Position numbers and translations under genes: made by a program. Shown piece after piece: positions 34,463 to 46,326 of a stretch of 64,000 nt of DNA. Each line of letters opens with the position of its first letter. Positions within the stretch are counted from its first letter, which is position 1. The notes beneath the pieces were generated by a model, which did no database searches, was not told the DNA's origin, and worked only from the letters and a program-made list of their open reading frames with translations. This DNA comes from Miscanthus floridulus (taxonomy: Eukaryota > Streptophyta > Magnoliopsida > Poales > Poaceae): contig NC_089595.1 in assembly GCF_019320115.1 (NCBI RefSeq), positions 112,298,461-112,362,460 of the forward strand. The letters run 5' to 3'.

Positions 34463-34985
34463 ATCTTTCACTCTCAATTGTTATTGTGTTTATGAATTCA
34501 AATTTCGCTCTCAGCTTCTAGGGGATTAACTCCAAGGAGGATGTGGTGGGTGCACCAAAGCCGCACCGGTGTTTTAAAGAAAGGAATTGTTTCCAAATGT
34601 TCAATTGTGGCAATTCTTTTTATGGTTAACTATTGTACAAGAGATGGCTCAACGGGAGAGAATTTGAAATGAAGATGCACTGTAAATTTTGTAAAACAAT
34701 GGCTTAAGGGGAGAAAATTCCCATGTTCCAAAACAATGCTTGTTTTTTATCTTTCATTGTTTCTTTAGGTTATTTGTCTGCACATAAAAGATTTTGCATC
34801 CCTCAGGATTTTAGACGCGGAACATAAAATTTAGGACGCTGTACTTCTACCGACATCATCTGTCTATTCTTACATGTTTTGTATACCCATTTATTATATG
34901 GTCAATGACATCCAAATCAGACTGTGGGATACAAAAGGTAACCTTTTAAGCCCTACGTCATCAATGGCCATGGCGCGGCAATGCC

Positions 34986-35116
34986 GCGCCCTGCTTTCTA
35001 GTCATTCACCAATCCTACACCTCCCAACTAACTGCCTGCCGTTGTGGCGCCTTGCCCTGCTTTCTAGTCATTCACCGATCCTACACCTCCCAACTAACTG
35101 CGTGCCGTTGTGGCAA
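34986..35116. repeat. Tandem duplication, 66-bp unit, two copies
   Basis: CCCTGCTTTCTAGTCATTCA starts at about 34989 and again at 35055, each followed by ATCCTACACCTCCCAACTAA and GTGCCGTTGTGG or a close variant. The copies differ at only a few positions. Confidence 0.9.
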
Positions 35117-38100
35117 TGAGGCAACCATGGACGGATGCACGGATCGGGCGCGGCAGGCAGCCGACGGCGGGGGCGAGTTTTTCTCCCCGTTTGACCAGCA
35201 AGGGCCGGCCGACGCGGACAGCACTCGCCGTCCGGCCGTCGCGTCGGCCGCGTGCCGGACACCTGTGCCGTGCCCCGTCGCGCGCATACACGTCGTCGTC
35301 GCCGCCGCCGCCGCCGTCGCGCACGGCGGCGCCCGCCTTGCTTGGCGACGCTAGGAGAAAGAAAAAAAAAACCCGTCGCTAAATGCGGTCCGATCCGAGA
35401 GCGAATGAGCAAGAGATGGAGGCTACGGGATAACGAGAGGTAAAGCGAGCCACCACGACGCGCCAGGAGTTCCCCCGGAAAAGCGCTCGCTTGGCTGCAT
35501 CCGGCGCCGAGCGCGACGCGACGGCGACCGGCATGTGCGACCGCGTCGTCCTTCTCGGCGCCGAAATGGCCCCATCGTCCCTGACGAGTGACAGCGCGCG
35601 CCGAGCGCGCGGGGGCGGCCGTGGGCGGCCGCGCGGACCCAACCGCCCGGCGACACGTACGCGCGCGCGCCGGGGACGGGACCGCGACGTGCGGCCGTCG
35701 CGCTCGCTCGCCTTGCCTCTGACCGCCGGTTTGAAAACCCTGTTGGCATTGCCCCTTTTGCGCGGTGCAGTGTCCATCAGTCAGTCGGTCCATATCGCGG
35801 ACGACACGAGAGAGCAGAAAATACATGGCTTTTATCTGGCATAGGTTTTGTAGCAAATCGTGTCCATCCATGGGTGAGGAAGGACTTCTCGTCCCTCGTC
35901 AGGCATGCATGGCGAATTCCTCCTCGTGCCAGCCACGCTGCTATGGTCGCTGGCGCCTGGCAGCTAGGCTCGGATGCAGGGCGACCACAGAACACGTACG
36001 TACCCCTACAAGTGGCCTGCACTGCCCGAACACTCAAAAGTCGCAAAGCAAGAAAGAAAGCCTGCATAGACCCGTCGCATGCAACGCAAACCCAAGACGG
36101 TCAACAGAAGAACTTCTTTTGGGCATCCATCAATCCAAAAAGGCAGTGCAATGAAGCCGGCGAAACTAATAAATCCCTGCTCGACTGGATCGCGCAAACC
36201 AGGCGAGCTCGGAAGCCAGAAGACTGCAGACAGGATTGCCGTAGCTACAGCGACGTGTGATCCGCAAGGCGGCGAAGGCCAGAAAGGCGGAGTCGGAAAA
36301 GCTCGGCAGCGGCATCACATGGAGAAAATAGCCTTTGGTCGTGCGCTCGTGCCCCCGTCCTGTTCTGCCCTACACGGCCACGGGCCATTGACTTGTGCTT
36401 CTCCTTCCTCAGTCGGCCGAATCCTTATCCGAGAGGGACGTGTCACCATTGACCAAACTTTTGTTCGTTTGCCTCTGTGGTCCTACTCTCAACTGTCGAC
36501 ACTGGTACTGGCTGGCTGTACTTCCTTTCCTTCATCCGTTCAGACTTTCAGAGCCAGAGCTAGTAGTAGTACGTACTACTACTAGTGTGCTAGACATAGA
36601 CCTCGTGCATGGAAGATGGAATTGCAGCGCGCGGTGCAACCAAACAGCAGTGCCAATGCACAGTTCTCCAGTGCACGACGCCACGGCCTGTGTGCTGTGC
36701 ATTCTGAAAAACTCTCGGGAAACCTGAAGAGATGGGTTTATTTCAGGTTCAGGGTTGGTCTGCTGCTGAACTCCAGCCCGGCCTACCACTTCACAGAGTT
36801 GAGTTCAGATGCCGAGAGAGCGAAGCAAGTACAGCGGCAGACAGAACCGAGATGCAGCATGCACGGGTGTGTGAACAGCTGGAAATTCTTGGCGATCAAT
36901 CAGTCAGGCAGTCCTGGCTCGTGAGCCATGCGGGCCTCAAGGATGATGCATGGCCGGCCCGGCCTCCGGGACGTTCTGTTGGATGCTGACATGGGTTAGG
37001 TCGAGGTCGGTCGGGGATTTGCTCTGCAGTTCGTCACGCTTGTACGACACCTGGATCGGTCGTCAACAAGTCAGTCAGTCAGTCATGGCCTCTGTGGGTG
37101 TGGGGGCACAGGCACAGGCACGGACACGGAAACGGTTCCGCCGTCGTGGTCCCAGCCACGGCCTCACTTCGACTTGGCACGTACTCGTATCCATTCCATT
37201 CCTGGCGACTGATCCCTCTGAGCTGCCTGCCTGGCTGGCAAGCACTGTTACCATTTCCCTTGCCACAGCGACGTCGTACGCGTTCAAGGCCAATTTGAAT
37301 GATTGTACTGTGTTGCCATTAATGTCTGGATTCTTGCTGATCGCTCCAAATTTAGTTAGAAAATCTCTTCTTCCTTTTTTTCATCCACCATTAAAGCCAA
37401 AAACGTTTTATAATTTGGAACGGAGAGAGTACTACAGTTCAGACAAATTCCGACCAAGTTTGCTTTTTTCTTTTTATATTAAATAAAATATTACTAACAT
37501 CTACAAGCTCTAATAAAAGCCCTGCCAGCCATGACATGTTTCATGGAGGATCTATTAAAACTAATATGAAACAAAGGAACTACAGCTCACAACGTATAAC
37601 AAAGAGCAAAGCTATCTTTTGTTTGCCCCCAAAGTAAACTGGTAGGTTCTACTCCGTACCGTTTGTTCGGTCTAGGCCAAGAAAAAAAAAGGATGTACAA
37701 ACACCAAGAAAAAAAGGAGAGCAAACAATTGTAGCCTTTTTATTGAAAGCATATTATGCAGATATACTCAGTGATGTACGTACACCATGGGAAAACAAGG
37801 TTTCTAGAGCGCAAATACGTGGCATGCTGCTCGCAACTGTCCCTCTCTGTTCTGTTGCTTGGTACACAAAAAAAGGTGTTTGACCGTGAAATGAACGTGA
37901 GCTAGTTTTAGTTAGCGTGTGAACGACCCCGTTCCCCGTCCCCAAGATGACAAAAGACCACTTTCGGGTTGCCTTGCTAGCTTCACCATCATCAAGAGAC
38001 TACTTTTGAAAAAACAAGTCGAAGTTGAAGTACTATTCTAACTAATTTGTTGCGAGAGAAACGAACAGGAGCCTCGTTTCATCTGAGACCAGGATCACGC

Positions 38101-38723
38101 CACGGGACACCACGAAACCAGCACCACGTACTCTTGTCTTGCACACGACACCTTCTTCCACAATTGCTGAGCAAGCTACGAACTGCATAGCTACTAGGCA
38201 CGGTGCTAGCTAGCTAGCTCCTCGTGAGTAGCCGTTGTCAGTAGAGAGATGAAGCAAAGCAAAAAATCAACAGAGCAATCAATTCGTAAGGTGGACAAAA
38301 GATCACTGACATGCGAACCGCGCACGGAGATTCAAATGAGCAACTTTGTTCTCTCCACTCCGGAAAGATTGGAAATCTCATTTCGAAAGTGTACGTCAAG
38401 CAAGCAATCAATTTCAATTCAAAAGGTAGGGAGGAGTACACCACGTGAACGCGGCACACGTGCACTTGCTGGCACAGCTCGGGACATATCTCCCGGGGTC
38501 CGCCCCGTCCATCAGCCGCCAGCTCGCCGGTGAGCATTCTGCCGCGGCCGGGGGCGGTTACTTGTGCTGCCGACGTGTCTTACCGTCCATCCCCGGCCCG
38601 GCTCACGGTGGACGCCTGGACGGGTACGGGTTCCAGCACAGCACAGCACAGCCTCGACGTCGCGGAGGAGGGCTCGCCGGAAACATAGCGCCCGAAAGGA
38701 GAGGACGCTGTCACTGTAACTAA
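35117..38723. other. Intergenic; GC-rich 35120-35760, then mixed; no gene recognised
   Basis: The GC-rich part is open in several frames on both strands (longest 267 codons, minus) but translations are Arg/Pro/Ala-rich and lack a domain. A Stowaway-like end (GTTTTATAATTTGGAACGGAG) is at about 37405-37427. CTAGCTAGCTAGCTCC near 38208 is a short palindromic tract. No promoter with an open frame was found. Confidence 0.4.
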
Positions 38724-39989
38724 TCTCTTACAACTAAAAAGACTAAAGAGCAAACACTGTTTTGGTGCGACACAAACTTCGCCTCACCTCCCTATCCTTC
38801 CCCGTGCGATCGTCTCCTCTCTCCCAAACATCGCTCCGTCGGTCTGCCTTTCCCCTTCGATCCGCGAGTCGACGCTCTTACGCCTGCGCCCGCGATAAAA
38901 ACACAAAAGGAAAGAGCTCAAAAGGAAACCACGCCATCGCGTGATTCGTCCACCCGGTAGTTTCGCGACACCTATCTTGCACGGCCATCATCGCCATCGC
39001 GCGGGCATCCTCATCCTCGCTCGCGCCCTCGCTCCACGTGCGGCCGGGCACCGTCGTCTGCATCCGCCGCACCCCCATCGTCGCCCCTCACTCGCAGCTC
39101 GCCGCATCGCTGCCGCCCGCGCCCGCCCCGCGGCGGCCGGTGCGGCGGCGCTCGAGGACGCGCGGGGGCTAGCTCGTAGCCCTGTCCCAGGCCGCAAGGC
39201 GGCGGCCCTCGCCAAGTCATGCGGAGCCGCTTTCGCCGGCCCGTCCCGTGCCACGCGGCGGTGCCCTCACTGGATCTTTGTGCTTCGACACCTGCAGGTT
39301 CTTCTCTCTCCCTTCCCTGAGCCCCTTCTGATTCGTAATCCAAGAGTTTGGTTTTTTCTTTTCTTTTTATGCGTGTTCCATGGAAGGAGACTGGAAGCGA
39401 TTATTGATGAGATCTTCAGATACTAGGCAGTATATTCGTCTATGTTACGAACACGTTCGTCTTGCCTTTGTCAAATGTGTTGCCTGGTGTAGTGAATATG
39501 TGGCATTGTTCCATCACAGTTATTAGTTTTTATGCTCCATCATGTAGATACGCAATGTCGCTGATGGCTAAATCCAAGATCCATCCATACCCTGATCCAC
39601 TCAATTTGATTCGATTCTCTTTTTTATCTTTGTGATGTTCGTTCATATTTCCCATTAATCTTATTGATCCATAAATTTCTGGTTCTCTCTGAAACTATAG
39701 GTGGAGCCATGGAGGCATGGTTGTCTGGTGGCATTGCAACGAGGATCGATCTATTGGCTGTACTTGATTTGTTCTCATTTGATTTCCCTAAGTTCAAATG
39801 ATTCATAAATGCTAATTTCTCCTAGATGTGATTCGTCCCGTAGTCACCAAACACATGGAAATAAAGGACAGATGTTCTCCATTTCTCCTAGATTTGAAGC
39901 GGTTAATAGTTGCATGAAAATATCACGTGGCGTCTATAGTTTCTCCATGATCGATAGTTTCGCGGTGGACTGATGGATGTGCTTTTCAG

Positions 39990-40139
39990 ATGAGGAATTG
40001 CACTGAGGAGGAGTTTGTGCACATACTCCGGCACCAAAGCACAGGGTTCGTGAGGGGGAGCTCAAAGTGTCGTGGCGTGACACTGCACAAGTGTGGCTGC
40101 TGGGAAGCTAGGATGAGGCAACTTCTTGGCAAGAAATAA
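39990..40139 (+). pseudogene. Captured exon of an APETALA2/TOE-type (euAP2) transcription factor
   Basis: Directly after a TTTTCAG acceptor the frame reads [20 protein letters not shown], then [20 protein letters not shown], then RMRQLLGKK and a TAA. In euAP2 proteins this stretch links the two AP2 domains and begins the second (conserved KEEFVHVLRRQSTGF and [22 protein letters not shown]). The frame is open across the exon, but no other AP2-gene exon was found nearby, and several otherwise invariant residues are changed (Arg to Cys before WEA, Gly to Arg after RM). It is therefore a fragment, not a gene. The ATG here is an internal codon of the parent gene. Confidence 0.8.
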
Positions 40140-41244
40140 GCTGACATTGAAAAAATTGTCCTACATATATTGTAGCGTCTGTCTTTCCCTTTTTTTATAC
40201 TCTGTTAGCTTGAGTTCAAATGTTTTTATGCATGGTTATGAACAAAAAGTGCTGAGATGAAGTTGGCCTGATTTTACATTGGACATGGGGGTGCTCAATG
40301 ATTAGTTCGACATATTTTAAGTTCATGTTAGGTCCTTGCAGCTTGTGGCCTATTTAAGGGGTACAACAATTCTTGCCATCTTCTTTGGTTGGTCTTGCTT
40401 CTCAATTTCTATCCACATAAAAGTTCTATTACTCTCAATTTCTACTATCTAGAATATTGTTTCTGTAGTAATTTTTGTAAGAAAGTTGCTATAAATTTTG
40501 TAGGAGAGTCGACAATTAAGATGATCTTCACAAGTATGCGTGGAAATGATTTTTGTGCTCTAGCTTTGGCTATTGTTTCTTTGGTGACGTGATTGTAGCA
40601 TCTTTCATCCCAATTATGGTCCGTAGCGTTAGCATGGGCAATATACTATGTATAATAATAGGCAACCTTTCTTTGGAAGCGTTGTGATTATTTCTGTTGC
40701 ATCTTTGCCGCATTCTTGCAATTAGCTAAATCACGTGGCATCCATTCCAGTTTTTCTTTGGTCTATACTGTCACTGCAGAACTATAGTGGATCGTTAGTT
40801 TAGCATGAACTATGATTATTTGAGTAGACGAATGACTCACGAAACAGGCTCTTCCCTAGGAAGGGTTTGGCAAGGCAAGCTACTTCAAGAACATTAAGAT
40901 CCAAGTGCCACCGCCGTCATTAGCTCCTCGCTGCCTTGCCTGCTCCATAGACGGACCCAATGCCATGATATACACCAGGTTCCTACGCCTCTGCTGCAAA
41001 GCCACCACACCAGACGCCCCCTCGCTGCCTTACCTGCTCTAGAGACAGACCCATCCTAGCACCTACGCACCTCCAAGGTCAGCTTGCTCTACCTTGCTCA
41101 TATTAATTGTCTCTTATCCCATGATGCACTGCCTGCAGGGAATGGGAGTTCAGTGAGAAGGTTTCTTGGCAAATTCTCTGTATTATTTTGCTTTGATTAA
41201 TTGCGTGTATAGTGCTAATTTGACTTCTACTCTTTTTGTTCAGA

Positions 41245-41311
41245 CCATAGCCAGTTCGAGAAGAGGAGGGAAAATTTTGCCAAAGAAATTGATATTGGTA
41301 TAATTGATGTG
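41245..41311 (+). pseudogene. Exon-like fragment, unidentified
   Basis: Between TTTTTGTTCAG and GTACGCC lies an open stretch encoding DHSQFEKRRENFAKEIDIGI and IDV. Composition and flanks look like a real exon captured from another gene. I do not recognise the parent. Confidence 0.3.
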
Positions 41312-42899
41312 GTACGCCCGTCTATCTGTGCCGATCTCATATCCTCCAGCTTGCTTCATTATGCCTTTGTTTTGTTAGTAGTTCTCAATCAATGGCTTTA
41401 GCTTGTTGGTTGGGAAAAACAATCTGCAGTTCTGCACTGTCATTTTAGCAGAAACTATATAAAAAGTTTGGAACTGTCATCAATTGCTTTGTCTTTTGAA
41501 TTGAGAACAAGCTGCTGATCAAATTAACCGTGAGTCAAGGTTTTTATAGAAAGTACTATCACCTCATTACTTATCTTAAATTAGCCACTTTATCTAACTG
41601 CTTCCATTTTTACCGTTCTTATTTTTTTGAAATGGAGAGAGGGAGAGCCAGATCAGAGGGAGGGAAGGGCATTGTTTTAGAGGGAGTTTTTTTAAAAAAA
41701 AAACTACTTATGGCTATATTATTCCTTGAAGCATCTAGGATAGTTGTTCCAGTTAGATGGTTTGTGCAATTTAGCTTACTTAATGATCATGCTCCAATAA
41801 AAATGTGTCTCTGTTATTTTTAAAATATATATGGCCACTTTTGTGCTGTCATGATTCTAGAACATGCCACTTAGGTATAGTTCAAATAAAAGGAGACTAA
41901 AGAAAAACCTCCAAGGTGAGACCGATATATTATTTTGTCACAGCTTGAAACCACACCACCACGGTCATTTTTTATGATGATCAGTTGATCACTGAATCAT
42001 ATCAGTTACACTACATTGTCTTCAATACTGTTGGTAATATAATTTCTAGTTTGTGCAGATTAGCTATTAAGCCGGACCATATCCATCTCAATGATGTTTC
42101 TGAATGATGGTAATGATCTATGATGTTGGACAGCTTGCTCCTCCATTGTGTGAAGAAAAAGATTTTGCTCAAATGAGGCTGAAGTGAGAGACAATTAATA
42201 TTTTTACTTATGACTATTTGTTTTACAAGGCAAGAAGTGAGTGTGGTTGGTTGCCGCTGGATCGCTCAGAGTACATTCCCTTAGAAGTAAAGGTTGTAGT
42301 AATGAAATGACACTATAGTTGGGAGTTGTTCGTCTGCCTCGTGACTCATCTTGATCTCAGACAAGTGGCCTCATTTTGATCTCAGACAAGTACTTGTCTG
42401 TCAGTAGCAGATATATGATTTTACTTTAGCTTTGTGCAAGGAGGATTCGGGTATCACCAAGCAAAGGAGTCGTATATGATGTCAATGTATTGCACGTTGC
42501 AAGCGCTTATCGCCTTGAAGTTGGACACTGGGATCAACGGTCATATGGATGTATATCACTCATGTGTTTGTGCATTTTCATTTATGTGTGTTCCTTGTGC
42601 TGGTTTTGATGGCACTTTTTTTGAAACTTGACATACTTTCCACTTGTGCATTTTGATTAATTGGTTTTGTCTTTCCACGATTTATTGATGAACATTTAAA
42701 TAAGATGCTCATAGATTAGCCAAACAAGCTTGACGATTTGCTTCTCAATCTTGTACTTCTACCTGTCAAAAAAAGTTATTTTGGTATTTCTATAATTTAT
42801 TATGCTTTGAGCCCTCCAAAACACACATTGAAATAAAATTCTAATCCCGTTGCAAAAAAAAAAATCTAATCCCGTAGCGACGCACGAGCATAAACCTAT

Positions 42900-44153
42900 T
42901 CGTGGATTTATTGGCGAACAAAAGAAATGAATATTGGAGATTTCTTTCTGCTGATATAAAATATTATTTTAGCCGTATCACGGAAATGTCTATACAGCAG
43001 AGTTTGTGAGCCTATAACACCACACTCTTTGTGACTGTGTTAATTTCAGAACTCTGTCTTTTGGATTAAATGTCACTTTAACGTCGGTATTTAATTTTAT
43101 AAGATTGTTATTTTATGGTGCGGTTCGTGGATTTTTTGTACAAAAGTTTAGTTGTCCCGTAGCAACGTACGAGTACGAACAGTCCTCGTAAATGCTAAAA
43201 GTTTGCCTTTGGGGGCCTTCGTCACGGCTCATCCTCCCCTCATCTTCTTCTTCTGTTCCGACTGACGACCTTTTGATGCTGCTACCCCTAGCCCATAGCT
43301 ACGGGTCTGTTCGGTTGGTATGAAAGTCGGCTGATAAATCGACTAAAATTATTTTATTACGAGAAAAAAATAGTATAGATTATAGCTGCAACCGATAACC
43401 TCAAGCAAAGAGGCCTTACGACCCCGTCCGCCGGCCCGTCGCCACGTGCCTCGCCTCATCCACCCCACCTGGCAGACGCGTACCCGAAACTGCCCATCCT
43501 GATCCTCGGCATGAGTCACCATGACGCACACAAAAGTGCAACTGTTGTGCTGCTGCTACTTTGAGGTGAGGTCGTTAGGCTCATGCATCGCAGGTAACCA
43601 ACTGTAGTAGCTTGTAGTTTACTCTCCATTATTATTGTTAACCAAGGTCCAACACGTGCTGCAGTCAAAAAGGGATAATAGAGAGAGAGAGAAATGGCCT
43701 TACCCGTACCTACCACTACCAGTCCAATGGCAAAATGACTTGGTTTCAAGCCTCTCTAGCAGTAGCAGTCCTCTAACTTCTTCGAGACACTGAATATTTT
43801 ATGTTATCTCTAAATAAGCAGGACATTATGACTTATGAGAATTTTGGGAGCAAATATTATTGCCATGTATTGTTGACACATGACAATTCGACATTGACAC
43901 CGCGGTGAACCAAGTCAAATTTGCATCACTCCATCCTAATCTGATCAAAGAATGATGGAAGGTCAATCGGCTAAGCAGTGTAGACATGCTGAATTGCTGA
44001 GCAAGAGTTGACTTCTGCCGCTGCACAGTTTGCAAAGCCGACCAGTTGTTCTTTTGGCACCGCCAGCGCCACTGTTGCAGATGACGATGTCACCCGGCTC
44101 ACATGTCGTCCAGGCAGGGGGTATAATGGTAAAACCGCAGAGGTACTCCTGGC
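42900..44153. other. Upstream region of the ERF gene
   Basis: CCCGTAGCAACGTACGAGTA near 43158 is a second, degraded Helitron-type end. A fragment of the TGTTCGG-type MITE is at about 43305-43375. A G-box core CACGTG is at 43443-43448 and a (GA)n tract near 43680. No coding sequence was recognised. Confidence 0.45.
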
Positions 44154-44162
44154 TTATATAAG
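44153..44162 (+). promoter_or_regulatory. TATA box of the ERF gene
   Basis: CTTATATAAG lies in CCTGGCTTATATAAGGCC, about 170 bases upstream of the ATG at 44326. It predicts a transcript start near 44190, which rules out a longer N-terminus starting upstream. Confidence 0.7.
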
Positions 44163-44325
44163 GCCACCTGGCGCGCGCCATGTTGATCGGCAATTCGGCA
44201 GCCCGTGCAGAAGGATCAGTGATCGTCCCCAGAATGCCCTTCCCGCCACGGCCGTAACAACCTCCTCCCGCAATTACTCCAACTTGTGCCCACACCACAC
44301 CACACACGCCGGAGCAAGCCCATCC

Positions 44326-45255
44326 ATGGACGCGAGCCTCCGCACGCTGCCCCCGACCGGCAGCAGCTTCCCCGGCGAGGTCCGCTCCGCCGTGTCCTCG
44401 CTGCTGCTCTCCTCCCCGGGCGGCACCAGCGCCCTCGACACCGTCTTCTCGCACCTCCCGCCGCCGGTCACCATCCCGCCGCTCGGCTCCAGCGTCTACT
44501 ACCGCCAGTGCGAGCTCCTCCGCCACTTCGCCGCCTCACAGCCGCAGACGCACCATCCCGCCCCCGCCGCCGCCGCTGCCTGCTCGTCCTCCTCCTCCTC
44601 GACGTCCTCCGCCGCCTCGGCAAGCTTGCAGTTCCAGCCCCACCAGACGCCGGCCGCGCCGCCCGACGACGCCGAGGCGGCGGCGGCCATGCTGCGGCAG
44701 AAGCTGTACCGCGGCGTGCGGCAGCGGCAGTGGGGCAAGTGGGTGGCGGAGATCCGGCTGCCGCAGAACCGGGTGCGCGTCTGGCTCGGCACCTACGACT
44801 CCCCCGAGACCGCCGCGCACGCCTACGACCGCGCCGCCTACAGGCTCCGCGGCGAGTACGCGCGCGTCAACTTCCCGGGCGTCATGGACGGGCCGGACCC
44901 GGACTGCCCCGACCACCTCCGCCAGCTCCGCGCCGCCGTCGACGCCAAGATCCAGGCCATCCGCGCCCGCATGGCGCGGAAGCGCGCGCGTGCGCGTGCG
45001 CGCAAGCAGCGCGAGGAGAAGGAGAGCGCCCGCTCCGGTTCCGGCACCGAGGCCGCCAACAAACCAGACGCCGCGCGCCCAGTCGCCTCCGACGGCGCCG
45101 CGACGACGACCACCACCTTCGAGACGTCGACCACGTCGTACGGGTCGCCCGACGGGGTGCTGTCCGTGAGCGCCGCCTCGGCCGACGGCGACTGCCCGCT
45201 GGAGAAGGTGCCGTCGTTCGACCCGGAGCTCATCTGGGAGATGCTTAACTTGTAG
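44326..45255 (+). CDS. AP2/ERF transcription factor, ERF061-like (DREB A-6 / group I)
   Basis: A single exon of 309 codons plus TAG. Residues 1-70 carry [22 protein letters not shown] and [18 protein letters not shown], similar in order to the N-terminus of ERF061-type proteins. A Ser/Ala-rich linker follows (about 75-120). The AP2 DNA-binding domain spans 127-185, with [38 protein letters not shown] and [11 protein letters not shown]; the valine in WVAEIR is typical of DREB-class proteins. A strongly basic tract at 216-230 ([13 protein letters not shown]) is a probable nuclear signal. The C-terminus [12 protein letters not shown] is acidic and hydrophobic, a likely activation motif conserved in this subgroup. 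It should bind GCC- or DRE-type promoter elements in the nucleus. The start is the first ATG after the TATA box. Subgroup placement is from motif recall. Confidence 0.92.
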   Translation: MDASLRTLPPTGSSFPGEVRSAVSSLLLSSPGGTSALDTVFSHLPPPVTIPPLGSSVYYRQCELLRHFAASQPQTHHPAPAAAAACSSSSSSTSSAASASLQFQPHQTPAAPPDDAEAAAAMLRQKLYRGVRQRQWGKWVAEIRLPQNRVRVWLGTYDSPETAAHAYDRAAYRLRGEYARVNFPGVMDGPDPDCPDHLRQLRAAVDAKIQAIRARMARKRARARARKQREEKESARSGSGTEAANKPDAARPVASDGAATTTTTFETSTTSYGSPDGVLSVSAASADGDCPLEKVPSFDPELIWEMLNL

Positions 45256-45334
45256 CCGGCGGGACGCCATGGACACCGGGACCAAACGACATAAAGGTCC
45301 TTGCTTGGACATGGCTGCCGCGCGTGGACCTCGC

Positions 45335-45336
<2 letters not shown>

Positions 45337-45402
<66 letters not shown>
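45337..45402. repeat. (TA)33 microsatellite in the ERF 3' region
   Basis: About 66 bases of uninterrupted TA, starting about 80 bases after the stop codon. It probably lies in the 3' UTR and would be highly length-variable. Confidence 0.95.
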
Positions 45403-45404
<2 letters not shown>

Positions 45405-45407
45405 ATG

Positions 45408-45525
45408 AGCAATAAATGTTCGGTTCGCTTGACTGATAAGCCATGCCTGAAAGAACCGTCGGATGATTTGTTGAGAGAGAAAAATATTATTCGTTGGCTA
45501 AAAAAGTATGGCTAGCCAAACGAAG
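45408..45525. mobile_element. Small MITE next to the (TA)n tract
   Basis: TGTTCGGTTCGCTTGACTG on the left and GGCTAGCCAAACGAA on the right, with internal TTGAGAGAGAAAAATATTAT, matching the family at 18769-18886. The inverted ends are degenerate. Confidence 0.5.
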
Positions 45526-46082
45526 AGGACGAAAATGCCCAAGAAAACCGGGCCTGCTAGCCATGATTAGTTGTATCTGAATACTTGAATCGTCGTGTGT
45601 TTTCGCATTGATCGACGAGCTGTAAAGGCTGATCGCTGATTCTCTCTCTGCATAAGCATTAGAGCGTCTTCGACTTTTATGAGTCATCTCCTCTGTTTCT
45701 TGTTAGTAATTCTCTTCTGTTTGTATGCTACTGCCTACTCCAAAGAGATGATTGTGTGAGAGCTGCAAGCAATCTCCTGAGGCCCAGATTTCAGAAGCGT
45801 GTCTGCAGTCTGCACTGCACTGCACGGGCTCTGTCGAGCTGGACCCTGAACCTGAATTTGCGTTGCGTGCAGCCTGAGATGGATGACCTGATGAACAGTG
45901 CAGAGCAGAGCAATGGGATCACGAAACAGAGGAAGATTTTCTCTGCAATCCTCATGCACCTGTCTGCCTGTTCGTTCCGTTTGATTTTCTGAAAGATGCC
46001 TCGCAGTGGACAGTGGTGGTCCATGGGGAGACTACTGGTTCCCATCAATCACGTGCAACGTTTTGCTGTGGTATGGTAGTAT
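45526..46082. other. Intergenic sequence, no gene recognised
   Basis: Short frames near 45735-46048 lack motifs; nothing repetitive was seen. Confidence 0.4.
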
Positions 46083-46326
46083 GGGCCTGGTTTAGATTGC
46101 AAATTTTTGCAATCTAGACACTGTAGCACGTTTCGTTTGTATTTGACAAACTTTGTCTGATCATGGACTAACTAGGCTTAAAAGATTCGTCTCGTGATTT
46201 ACAACCAAACTGTGCAATTAGTTATTTTTTTATCTACATTTAATGTTCCATGCATGCGTCCAAAAATTGATGTGATGGAGAAAGAGTGAAAAAACTTGAA
46301 ATTTGAAGGTGATCTAAACAAGGCCA
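46083..46326. mobile_element. MITE, 'TTCGTCTCG' family
   Basis: Inverted ends GGGCCTGGTTTAGATT and GATCTAAACAAGGCC enclose GTAGCACGTTTCGTTTGTAT, CTAGGCTTAAAAGATTCGTC and CTACATTTAATGTTCCATGC. It is about 244 bp and nearly complete. Confidence 0.75.

Larger units (their letters stand above)
38724..42899 (+). mobile_element. Candidate Helitron carrying gene fragments
   Basis: The proposed 3' end, CCCGTAGCGACGCACGAGCA then TAAACCTAT and a T, fits the published maize Helitron 3' pattern (YCGTNRYAANGCACGKRYAHNNNN-CTAG, then T) with about three mismatches. The proposed 5' end, A followed by TCTCTTACAACTAAAAAG, is a weaker match to TCTMTAYTAMYHNW. Between them is a patchwork of GC-rich and intron-like sequence with at least one recognisable captured exon (39990-40139) and another exon-like piece near 41245-41311. 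No Rep/helicase is present, as in most grass Helitrons. The boundaries are tentative. Confidence 0.4.

Noticed and set aside
35068..35871. 267-codon minus-strand frame
   Set aside because: Low-complexity Arg-rich translation in a GC-rich region, no domain, no splice or promoter context.
43155..43190. Second Helitron-type 3' end
   Set aside because: The CTAG terminus is missing and spacing is off; 42871-42900 is a better candidate.
44008..44325. In-frame N-terminal extension of the ERF protein
   Set aside because: It opens at TTG rather than ATG and overlaps the TATA box at 44153, so it lies in the promoter; the protein starts at 44326.
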